From Chryseobacterium gleum (GTDB lineage: Bacteria > Bacteroidota > Bacteroidia > Flavobacteriales_C > GCA-002722245), in the NCBI GenBank assembly GCA_945903925.1, contig CAMDPJ010000160.1:1-5584 (forward strand): 5,584 nucleotides of DNA, in the 5' to 3' direction. The notes below the pieces were generated by a model. The model did not search any database. It had not been told where the DNA came from and saw only the letters and a list, made by a program, of their open reading frames with translations. Of this stretch, positions 1 to 5,584 are shown piece after piece (within the stretch, counting starts at the first letter, position 1; the number at the start of each line of letters is the position of its first letter). The position numbers and the translations under genes were made by a program.

Positions 1-930
1 GAAGAGCCTGTTTTAAAACAGTCAATTCAATCTTCGAAAGTGTTGCGTTATGGCGAAAATCCTCATCAAAAAGGAATTTTCTATGGCAAGCTAGAAGACA
101 TGTTTGAGCAAGTGCAAGGAAAAGAATTATCGTACAACAACTTGTTAGATGTTGATGCTGCGGTGAGCCTTATCGCAGAATTTAAAGACACTACTTTTGC
201 TATCTTGAAACACAACAACGCTTGTGGAGTTGCTACTCGTCCGACTGTTTTGGAAGCATGGAAAGTTGCCTTAGCTGGCGACCCAGTTTCTGCTTTTGGT
301 GGAGTATTAATTACCAATGCAAAAATCGATGCAGCAAGTGCTGAAGAAATTAGTAAACTTTTCTTTGAAGTAGTTATTGCTCCGGCTTATGAGCCAGCTG
401 CTTTAGAAATCTTGAAAGCGAAGAAAAACAGAATCATCTTAATTCAGAAACCAGTTACCTTAAGCAAAAAAACAGTGCGCACTGCATTGAATGGCGTGTT
501 GGAACAAGATAAAGATTCAGTGATGGAAACGGCTAGCGACTTGACTCCTGTAACCGATAGAAAGCCGACAGAACAAGAGATTGCAGATTTATTATTTGCG
601 GCTAAAATTTGCAAGCATACGAAATCGAATACCATCGTTTTCGCGAAAGACAATACATTGATTTCAAGTGGTACCGGACAAACTTCACGTGTTGACGCCC
701 TGCGTCAGGCGGTTGTTAAAGCCAATGAGTTTGGCTTTAGTTTACAAGGTGCCTCAATGGCATCGGATGCTTTTTTCCCTTTCCCTGATTGTGTGGAATT
801 GGCGAAAAATGCAGGAATTACTGCGGTGATTCAACCTGGTGGTTCTATAAAAGATCAAGAGTCTATCGACTATTGCAACAAAAATGGAGTGGCGATGGTG
901 ATGACAGGAATTAGACATTTTAAACACTAA
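1..930 (+). CDS. purH: Bifunctional AICAR formyltransferase / IMP cyclohydrolase PurH, 3' part (5'-truncated by window edge)
   Basis: PurH carries out the last two steps of de novo purine synthesis in the cytoplasm: formylation of AICAR by 10-formyl-tetrahydrofolate, then ring closure to IMP. The frame is open from base 1, so this is 309 residues of a protein whose family members in this phylum are about 500 long. The N-terminal IMP cyclohydrolase domain (about 200 residues) lies upstream of the window. A GTG at 40 is not the start, because it falls just before the conserved LRYGENPHQ motif (fragment residues 15-23) that opens the transformylase domain. Other family signatures are LKHNNACGVA (about 69-78) with the Lys-His pair expected at the active site, DPVSAFGG (94-101), GTGQTSRV, SDAFFPFPD (255-263), QPGGSIKDQE (278-287) and the terminal TGIRHFKH. 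The Asn-Asn-Ala in place of the enterobacterial Ala-Asn-Pro before the Cys fits Bacteroidota homologues from memory. No break is visible. The stop lies 6 bp before mreB, so the two are probably co-transcribed. Confidence 0.97.
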   Translation, partial: EEPVLKQSIQSSKVLRYGENPHQKGIFYGKLEDMFEQVQGKELSYNNLLDVDAAVSLIAEFKDTTFAILKHNNACGVATRPTVLEAWKVALAGDPVSAFGGVLITNAKIDAASAEEISKLFFEVVIAPAYEPAALEILKAKKNRIILIQKPVTLSKKTVRTALNGVLEQDKDSVMETASDLTPVTDRKPTEQEIADLLFAAKICKHTKSNTIVFAKDNTLISSGTGQTSRVDALRQAVVKANEFGFSLQGASMASDAFFPFPDCVELAKNAGITAVIQPGGSIKDQESIDYCNKNGVAMVMTGIRHFKH

Positions 931-936
931 GAGATT

Positions 937-1965
937 ATGGGCTTATTTAGCTTTATGACGCAAGAAATTGCCATCGATTTAGGTACAGCAAACACGCTGA
1001 TTATCGAAAACGATAAAGTGGTGGTAGACGAACCTTCCATTATTGCCATCAATAGAATTACTGGCGAAGTGCAAGCAATTGGAAAAAGAGCGATGCAAAT
1101 GCACGGTAAAACTCACGAGAATATCAAAACTATTCGTCCGCTAAAAGATGGTGTAATTGCCGATTTCAAAGCTGCCGAGGAGATGATTCGTGGTTTTATC
1201 AAAATGATCAATGTGAACAAACGCAGAATGTTCGGTCCAAGCAACATTCGTATGGTAATCTGTATCCCATCAGGCATCACCGAAGTGGAGCGCCGTGCCG
1301 TAAAAGATTCTGCCGAACATGCCGGAGCAAAAGAAGTGCGCATGATTCAAGAGCCTATGGCTGCCGCCATTGGTATTGGTATCGACGTGGAAGAGCCAAT
1401 GGGTAACATGGTAATTGATATCGGAGGTGGTACAAGTGAAATCGCTGTTATCGCTTTGGGTGGTATTGTTTGCGACAAATCTATTCGTATTGCAGGTGAT
1501 GAATTCACGCAAGATATTGAAGATTACATGCGTCGTCAGCACAACATATTGGTAGGTGAAAGAACAGCCGAAAGAATTAAAATTGAAGTAGGTTCTGCTT
1601 TGCCAGAATTGGATAATCCACCACCTGATTTCGCTGTTCACGGACGAGATTTGATGACTGGTATTCCAAAAGAAATTACCATTTCTTACTCAGAGATTGC
1701 ACACTGTTTAGACAAATCAATTTCTAAAATTGAAGCGGCTATTTTGAGTGCTTTAGAGATGACTCCTCCCGAGCTTTCTGCCGATATTTACCGCACAGGT
1801 ATCTATTTAGCTGGTGGCGGTTCATTGCTAAGAGGCTTGGATAAACGTATTTCAAAAAAAACAAAGTTGCCCGTGCACGTTGCCGAAGATCCATTAAGAG
1901 CCGTAGCAAGAGGAACTGGTATAGCTTTGAAAAACTTCGATAGATTTCCATTCCTTATCAAATAA
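937..1965 (+). CDS. mreB: Rod shape-determining protein MreB (bacterial actin)
   Basis: MreB is the ATP-binding actin homologue that forms membrane-attached filaments and orients the side-wall peptidoglycan machinery. The 342-residue length matches the family. Actin-fold motifs appear in order: phosphate-1 IDLGTANT (13-20), QEPMAAAIG (138-146) with the Glu expected to take part in ATP hydrolysis, phosphate-2 DIGGGTSEIA (161-170), GERTAERIKIEVGSA (207-221), the adenosine-binding IYLAGGGSLLRGLD (289-302) and EDPLRAVARGTG (317-328). The ATG at 937 is preferred over the internal Met7, since the short hydrophobic leader MGLFSFMTQE is usual in MreB and would serve as the membrane-binding N-terminus. 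It begins 6 bp after purH with only a purine-rich TAAGAGA upstream and no strong Shine-Dalgarno, normal for Bacteroidota. It is the first of the cell-shape genes and is separated from mreC by a hairpin-forming 75-bp gap. Confidence 0.98.
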   Translation: MGLFSFMTQEIAIDLGTANTLIIENDKVVVDEPSIIAINRITGEVQAIGKRAMQMHGKTHENIKTIRPLKDGVIADFKAAEEMIRGFIKMINVNKRRMFGPSNIRMVICIPSGITEVERRAVKDSAEHAGAKEVRMIQEPMAAAIGIGIDVEEPMGNMVIDIGGGTSEIAVIALGGIVCDKSIRIAGDEFTQDIEDYMRRQHNILVGERTAERIKIEVGSALPELDNPPPDFAVHGRDLMTGIPKEITISYSEIAHCLDKSISKIEAAILSALEMTPPELSADIYRTGIYLAGGGSLLRGLDKRISKKTKLPVHVAEDPLRAVARGTGIALKNFDRFPFLIK

Positions 1966-1969
1966 GAAT

Positions 1970-2032
1970 GAGTTCAATGTTTAATGTTCAAAGTTAGCTA
2001 ACATTGAACATTGAACATTGAACATTGAACTC
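1970..2032 (+). repeat. Long imperfect inverted repeat (hairpin) between mreB and mreC
   Basis: Bases 1970-1995 pair with 2007-2032. There are 12 Watson-Crick pairs (1970-1981 with 2021-2032), one T-G wobble (1982/2020), nine more pairs (1983-1991 with 2011-2019), one A-A mismatch (1992/2010) and three further pairs, leaving a loop of about 11 bases. A second, nested palindrome GTTAGCTAAC (1993-2002) covers part of the loop and could compete with the inner pairs. The arm starts 5 bases after the mreB stop and ends 8 bases before the mreC start. There is no run of T after the stem, so it is not a canonical intrinsic terminator. It may be an attenuator, an mRNA-stabilising 3' end for mreB, a translation-limiting structure for mreC, or a copy of a dispersed REP-like palindrome. 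The pairing is read directly; the roles are inference. Confidence 0.85.
2001..2030 (+). repeat. Heptamer tandem repeat, four exact ACATTGA copies plus AC
   Basis: Four perfect copies of the 7-base unit ACATTGA start at 2001, 2008, 2015 and 2022, followed by a partial unit AC (2029-2030). The opposite arm of the hairpin (1972-1991) carries two degenerate reverse-complement units. One arm is therefore homogeneous and the other diverged, as expected if the right arm expanded or was corrected by slippage. From memory, GTTCAATGTTCAATG-like intergenic repeats occur in other Bacteroidota genomes, but I cannot verify that here. Confidence 0.93.
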
Positions 2033-2040
2033 TTAATTAA

Positions 2041-2877
2041 ATGAAGAACTTATTTGCACTTCTCTATAAAAATCATTTATTCCTTCTTTTTCTTTTCTTA
2101 GAAATTTTGGCACTTTTCTTTGCCATTCAGCACAATGCTTTTCAGCGGTCCTCTTTCATTAATTCTTCTCACGCTATAGCGGGTAGCACTTTTGAAACAG
2201 TAGATAATCTTTCGGGCTATTTGGATTTGAGAGAGAAAAATGCACTCTTGGCCGATTCACTAGCGAAAGTAAAATCGCAAACCTTAAGCGCACTAAGATT
2301 GCGCGACACCAATTTTACCAAAATTAATGATACACTCTACAAACAGCAATATATCTATGTTTCGGCGCGCGTTATTCATTTAACTACGCACAAACCCAAC
2401 AATTTTCTTACGATTGATAAAGGTAGTAATGATGGCATAAAAGAAAATATGGCTGTTGTAGGTGTAAATGGAATTGTAGGAATAATAAATGGAGTAACAC
2501 CTGATTACGCATCTGTGATGTCTATTTTACACCATAAAACTGAGCTTTCATGCAAATTGAAATCTACCAAGAATGTTGGCTTTTTAAGGTGGAACAATTT
2601 AGAATACAATTACCGTACAGCCTTGTTAAAAGATGTGCCCTTAACAGCAAAAGTGGTAAAGGGCGATACGGTGGTGACCACCGAATATTCTGACTCTTTT
2701 CCTGGCGGCATACCTGTAGGAAAAGTATTGATGGCGAGGCTGGCAGATGAAGGTCAGTCGCAAGATGTTACCATAGAATTGTTTTTAGATTTTAATGTTC
2801 TCGACCATGTTTTTGTGGTACGCGATTTAATGAAAGAACAAAAGGATTCATTGCAAACTAAGTTTCAACATGATTGA
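2041..2877 (+). CDS. mreC: Rod shape-determining protein MreC
   Basis: MreC is a bitopic inner-membrane protein whose periplasmic part contacts and activates the PBP2-RodA synthase and links it to MreB/MreD. The 278 residues show the family layout. There is a short basic cytoplasmic N-terminus, one membrane segment (about 12-29, very Leu/Phe rich), a helical, likely coiled-coil stretch (about 50-95) and then the beta-rich periplasmic domain. Recognisable pieces of that domain are ARVIHLTTHKPNNFLTIDKGS (109-129), the GIKENMAVVGVNGIVGII block (132-149), a loop with GFLRWN (180-185), and KGDTVVTTEYSDSFPGGIPVGKV (207-229), the most conserved part of MreC. It is somewhat short compared with enterobacterial MreC (about 370), lacking an extended C-terminal tail, which is common in this phylum. 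The ATG at 2041 follows TTAATTAA without a Shine-Dalgarno and lies 8 bases after a strong hairpin. Its last codons overlap mreD, suggesting translational coupling. Confidence 0.95.
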   Translation: MKNLFALLYKNHLFLLFLFLEILALFFAIQHNAFQRSSFINSSHAIAGSTFETVDNLSGYLDLREKNALLADSLAKVKSQTLSALRLRDTNFTKINDTLYKQQYIYVSARVIHLTTHKPNNFLTIDKGSNDGIKENMAVVGVNGIVGIINGVTPDYASVMSILHHKTELSCKLKSTKNVGFLRWNNLEYNYRTALLKDVPLTAKVVKGDTVVTTEYSDSFPGGIPVGKVLMARLADEGQSQDVTIELFLDFNVLDHVFVVRDLMKEQKDSLQTKFQHD

Positions 2878-3385
2878 AAAATTACCACGATATGTTCTCA
2901 TTTTTTTGTTGCTGATGGTAGCGCAGGTCTCGGTGTTTAATCATGTCTATGTATCTGGTTTTTTGAATGCTTATCCTTACGTTTTATTTCTTCTTATTTT
3001 ACCCAGCGATACCAACCGCGCATTGTTGCTTTTGGTGGCTTTTGTGGGTGGAATAACGGTTGATATTTTTTCCGATTCGGGCGGTGTGCATGCCGCAGCA
3101 TGCGTTCCCCTTGCTTATATGCGCCATTTTATGTTGAGCACTACTACTTCCTTAGAAAGTAAAAACGATTCGTTTGAACCCAACCTTTATTATTTCGATT
3201 TTAGAAGATATTTGACCTATGCCGGTGTTTTAATTTTGGTGCATCACAGCATCGTATGTTTTATGGAGGTTTTCGAATTTAGTCATATTTTTAGCACCCT
3301 ATTAAAAATTGTTGGGAGCACTATTTTCACCTTAACATTTGTGGTGTTGATTCAATACATTTTCTTCAAGAAAAAAGAGAAATAG
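2870..3385 (+). CDS. mreD: Rod shape-determining protein MreD
   Basis: MreD is a small polytopic inner-membrane protein of the elongation complex that binds MreC and PBP2. At 171 residues it has the usual family size. Hydrophobic segments lie at about 8-24, 33-45, 50-67, 74-90, 115-133 and 143-166, fitting five or six membrane helices, and the protein ends in a basic KKKEK tail. The motif GGITVDIFSDSGGVHAAA (60-77) corresponds to the family signature in which a helix containing Gly and Asp is followed by a Phe-Ser turn and a Gly-x-His/Ala stretch. The start at 2870 overlaps the end of mreC by 8 bp in another frame, so ribosomes finishing MreC can restart on MreD. MreD is poorly conserved in sequence, so the call rests on topology, this motif and position between mreC and PBP2. 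Confidence 0.93.
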   Translation: MIEKLPRYVLIFLLLMVAQVSVFNHVYVSGFLNAYPYVLFLLILPSDTNRALLLLVAFVGGITVDIFSDSGGVHAAACVPLAYMRHFMLSTTTSLESKNDSFEPNLYYFDFRRYLTYAGVLILVHHSIVCFMEVFEFSHIFSTLLKIVGSTIFTLTFVVLIQYIFFKKKEK

Positions 3386-3387
3386 CG

Positions 3388-5175
3388 ATGAATAGTAGCA
3401 GCGATCGTCAATACATCATTACTGGTATTTTTTCTACCATCGCTTTCATCTTTATTTTTCGTTTGTTTTACCTTCAAGTGTTGAATCCCGATTTTCGTGA
3501 AGACGCCATTAAAATGGGGCGCAAGGTGGTGATTGAGTTCCCAATGCGCGGAACAATTTACGATAGAAACGATAAAATTTTAGCACACAATCAAATTGCC
3601 TTTGATTTAATTGTTTTACCCAAAGAGGTGAAGATAGACACCTTTGAGTTTTGTAAATTGGTGAACATAGATACTGCGGAGTTTAATCGCAGAATGAAAG
3701 TGGCTAAAACCTATCCCAATGCAAGCTATAAGGAATCGGTATTTCAAGAATTAATTAGTGTGGAAGATTACGCACGAATTAGTGAGCAGTTGTATCGTTT
3801 CAAAGGATTCTCGGCGCAAAGAAGAAATGTGCGTTCGTACCCAAAACCAATTGCCGCGCACCTTTTGGGATACATGCAAAAGGTGAGTCCGAAAGACAAG
3901 CACCGCGACAAATACTACGTTAACGATGATTACATTGGCCGCAGTGGGTTAGAAATGTACTATGAAGAATACCTTCGTGGCATTAAAGGAATACGCAATT
4001 TACGTCGCGATAGAAGTAACAACATCAAAGGTTCTTATTTGCACGGAGAGCTTGATCAGAAATCATTTCCTGGCAAAGATTTACATACTTCCATAGATGC
4101 CGATTTGCAAGAATATGCCGAATCGTTAATGCATGGAAAACGAGGAAGTATAGTGGCTATCGACCCATCTACAGGTGAAGTATTGTGCATGGTGTCGGCA
4201 CCTAATTACAATCCGAACGAGCTTGTGGGCCGGTATTTTAGCAAGAACTATGATGCTATTTTTAGCAGTGCGGGTCAGCCTTTATTTTTCAGAAGCATTG
4301 CCGCCACACAGCCTCCTGGTTCAATTGTAAAAACCATGCAGGCAGCCATTGCTTTGCAAGAAGGAGTGGCCAACGAAAATACGCGTTATCCTTGTGCTAA
4401 ATCGTTGGTGGGTTGTCATGATCATCCTAATCCGCTTAACTTGCCCGAATCGGTAAAAAGCTCTTGTAATCCTTATTATTACATGTTGGTGAAAAGTATT
4501 TTGTATAAAGATGGATCGATAGAAAACGGGTTGAATCGTTGGGAAAAAAAAGTACGTTCTTTCGGCTTTGGTAATCCTTTAGGTATTGATTTGCATGGTG
4601 AAAAAGATGGTAATGTGCCCGATTCTAGAGAGTATAATGCGACCTATGGTAAAGGACACTGGAATTACAGAACGGTGTATTCGTTGAGTATCGGACAAGG
4701 GGAATTTGCCATGACACCGCTGCAAATGGCCAATTTAGCCACTATTTTGGCTAACAAAGGGAAGTACTACACACCGCATATTGTGCGTGCCATTGGTGAT
4801 TCTGTATTGAATTACAGAGATTCTTTGCACAAGGTTTTAGTCGACCCTCAGCATTTCGAAATAGTACACAACGGCATGCAATGGGTGATTGAACAACCAG
4901 GAGGAACGGCAGGTAGAGCAAGAATAGATACCCTCCATTATTGCGGAAAAACAGGAACATCACAAAATCCGCATGGTGAAGACCACTCTGTTTTTATTGC
5001 TTTTGCGCCGCGTGAAAATGCCAAAATCGCAATTTCTGTATATGTTGAAAATGCAGGTAAAGGCGGATTGTGGGCAGCACCTATTGCGAGTTTAGTGATT
5101 GAAAAATATTTGCGTGGGGTGATAGGTAGAAAAGAGTTGGAAGAAAGTATGCTGAAAGGCGTGATAAAGTATTGA
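3388..5175 (+). CDS. mrdA: Penicillin-binding protein 2 (elongation-specific D,D-transpeptidase)
   Basis: PBP2 is the class B penicillin-binding protein that cross-links peptidoglycan during cell elongation. It is anchored in the inner membrane with its catalytic domain in the periplasm. In 595 residues it shows a membrane anchor (about 9-30), the non-catalytic pedestal domain with RGTIYDRNDKILAHN (54-68), YIGRSGLEMYYEEYLRGIKG (182-201), and a transpeptidase domain from about 230. The three active-site motifs are intact: SIVK with nucleophile Ser312 and Lys315, SCN (359-361) and KTGTS (521-525). IDPSTGEVLCMVSAPNYNPN (258-277) and SIGQGEFAMTPLQMA (434-448) are further family marks. Between SxxK and SCN lies a cluster of Cys336, Cys343, His344, His346 and Cys360 that may bind metal. 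The start at 3388 is 2 bp after mreD behind a purine-rich AAAAAAGAGAAA. The match to the elongation enzyme rather than the division enzyme FtsI rests mainly on the mreBCD context and the segment before SxN. Confidence 0.95.
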   Translation: MNSSSDRQYIITGIFSTIAFIFIFRLFYLQVLNPDFREDAIKMGRKVVIEFPMRGTIYDRNDKILAHNQIAFDLIVLPKEVKIDTFEFCKLVNIDTAEFNRRMKVAKTYPNASYKESVFQELISVEDYARISEQLYRFKGFSAQRRNVRSYPKPIAAHLLGYMQKVSPKDKHRDKYYVNDDYIGRSGLEMYYEEYLRGIKGIRNLRRDRSNNIKGSYLHGELDQKSFPGKDLHTSIDADLQEYAESLMHGKRGSIVAIDPSTGEVLCMVSAPNYNPNELVGRYFSKNYDAIFSSAGQPLFFRSIAATQPPGSIVKTMQAAIALQEGVANENTRYPCAKSLVGCHDHPNPLNLPESVKSSCNPYYYMLVKSILYKDGSIENGLNRWEKKVRSFGFGNPLGIDLHGEKDGNVPDSREYNATYGKGHWNYRTVYSLSIGQGEFAMTPLQMANLATILANKGKYYTPHIVRAIGDSVLNYRDSLHKVLVDPQHFEIVHNGMQWVIEQPGGTAGRARIDTLHYCGKTGTSQNPHGEDHSVFIAFAPRENAKIAISVYVENAGKGGLWAAPIASLVIEKYLRGVIGRKELEESMLKGVIKY

Positions 5176-5176
5176 T

Positions 5177-5584
5177 ATGAAGAGGAAGAATAAAATTGTC
5201 GCTTTTTTGTTCGTGCTGTTGTCTATTGCTCTTGTTCTATTTTTGCATTTCTATCATCAAATTAGGATGATGATGGAGCGCCCCGAATTAACCGAAGATT
5301 TTTTATTGCTTCGCTTTAAGAATCTATTTGCACTTCTAGAATTCTCTGCTTTAAATGTTTATGTCGATTTGCTGTTGGTTATTTTTGTTTTGACTATTGA
5401 ATACTGGACCGTAGGTTGGGAGCGATGTTCAATAAAAAAGATAGTGAATTTCAAATCGAAATCGTTGATTAACGATATATTTTTTTTAATTCTTTCTCTT
5501 ACCAATGGCTTTAAATTTCTTACAATTGTTTTAACCTTTGCATTGGGCTATTTTGCATTTGGTGTAGTGTCTGATAACTTCCAA
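5177..5584 (+). CDS. Hydrophobic membrane protein, N-terminal 136 residues (3'-truncated); possible sterol desaturase/fatty acid hydroxylase family member
   Basis: An open frame starts with ATG 1 bp after the mrdA stop and continues without a stop to the last base. It begins MKRKNKIVAF, a basic start followed by a membrane segment (about 8-25). A charged linker with three Met in a row (31-33) and RPELTED comes next, then a second membrane segment (about 60-76) ending in EYWTVGWERCSIKK (75-88). A basic loop NFKSKSLINDIFF (91-103) leads into further hydrophobic stretches (about 101-110 and 113-130, the latter with FALGYFAFG). The hydrophobic pattern, T-rich codons and tight coupling to mrdA support a real gene. 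It does not look like RodA, the frequent neighbour of PBP2. The segment with a Lys/Ser-rich loop, then Asn-Asp, then a hydrophobic stretch leading to LGY recalls the front part of Bacteroidota sterol desaturase-family proteins. The diagnostic His boxes would lie beyond the window, so this is a guess. GC is low (about 32%), not unusual for a membrane protein here. Confidence 0.8.
   Translation, partial: MKRKNKIVAFLFVLLSIALVLFLHFYHQIRMMMERPELTEDFLLLRFKNLFALLEFSALNVYVDLLLVIFVLTIEYWTVGWERCSIKKIVNFKSKSLINDIFFLILSLTNGFKFLTIVLTFALGYFAFGVVSDNFQ

Larger units (their letters stand above)
1966..2040 (+). other. mreB-mreC intergenic gap, the only spacer of note in the cluster
   Basis: All other junctions here are 6 bp, an 8-bp overlap, 2 bp and 1 bp, so this 75-bp gap stands out. 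Almost all of it is occupied by a long inverted repeat (1970-2032) whose right arm is a heptamer tandem repeat. The last 8 bases (2033-2040) are the palindrome TTAATTAA, directly abutting the mreC ATG. I see no clear Bacteroidota -7 element (TAnnTTTG) in it and no Shine-Dalgarno. An A/T-rich, unstructured stretch right before the start is the usual initiation signal in this phylum. Confidence 0.8.

Noticed and set aside
40..42. GTG as the start codon of purH, giving a 296-residue protein
   Set aside because: The same frame is open back to base 1, and the codon sits directly before the LRYGENPHQ motif in the middle of full-length PurH. The gene is cut by the window edge, not short.
444..653. 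Minus-strand frame inside purH, and similar ones at 81-317, 1113-1343, 1739-1951 and 4751-4963
   Set aside because: All are short, antisense to intact conserved genes and without their own context or motifs.
1270..1641. 123-codon reading frame on the minus strand inside mreB
   Set aside because: It lies entirely antisense to a strongly conserved gene, has a low-complexity Asn/Thr/Phe-rich composition with no recognisable motif, and is explained by codon bias of the plus-strand gene.
2001..2030. CRISPR-like repeats
   Set aside because: The units are 7 bases with no spacers between them; this is a simple tandem repeat.
1970..2040. Hairpin as an intrinsic transcription terminator after mreB
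   Set aside because: The stem is A/T-rich and is followed by TTAATTAA instead of a T-run, and mreC, which belongs to the same complex, follows at once. Partial termination cannot be excluded, so it is listed as a repeat.
5475..5490. T-run in the last gene, and an A-run near 4545 in mrdA, as phase-variation tracts
   Set aside because: Both are about 8 bases long, encode fitting residues (Phe-Phe-Leu and Lys-Lys) and are ordinary for an A/T-rich genome; no frame break is associated with them.

Overview
The window reads as a single plus-strand chromosomal locus from a member of the Bacteroidota. The evidence is the gene order (purH, mreB, mreC, mreD, then PBP2), the Bacteroidota-style proteins (PurH with KHNNACGVA, a short MreC, a PBP2 with a Cys/His-rich stretch before an SCN motif), the lack of strong Shine-Dalgarno sequences, and a moderate to low GC content. 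I cannot name the genus.

Layout. Bases 1-930 are the 3' part of purH, mainly the AICAR transformylase domain, with the start outside the window. Six bases later comes complete mreB (937-1965). A 75-bp gap (1966-2040) is the only real intergenic space. It is almost filled by a long imperfect hairpin (1970-2032) whose right arm is made of four heptamer repeats. Then follow mreC (2041-2877), mreD (2870-3385, overlapping mreC by 8 bp) and mrdA/PBP2 (3388-5175, 2 bp after mreD). A newly read, 3'-truncated membrane-protein gene begins at 5177, 1 bp after mrdA, and stays open to the end.

Function. MreB, MreC, MreD and PBP2 are core parts of the elongasome that inserts peptidoglycan along the side wall of rod-shaped cells. 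MreB is the cytoplasmic actin-like scaffold, MreC the periplasmic link, MreD the integral membrane partner and PBP2 the transpeptidase. All key motifs are intact. RodA, the glycosyltransferase partner of PBP2 that often follows mrdA in this phylum, is not the next gene here. In its place is a hydrophobic protein that does not look like RodA and weakly resembles the N-terminal part of sterol desaturase/fatty acid hydroxylase family proteins.

The locus is mostly a conventional housekeeping cluster. I see no convincing new biological system. The two things worth a second look are the hairpin/heptamer element placed 8 bases before the mreC start, and the identity of the gene after mrdA.
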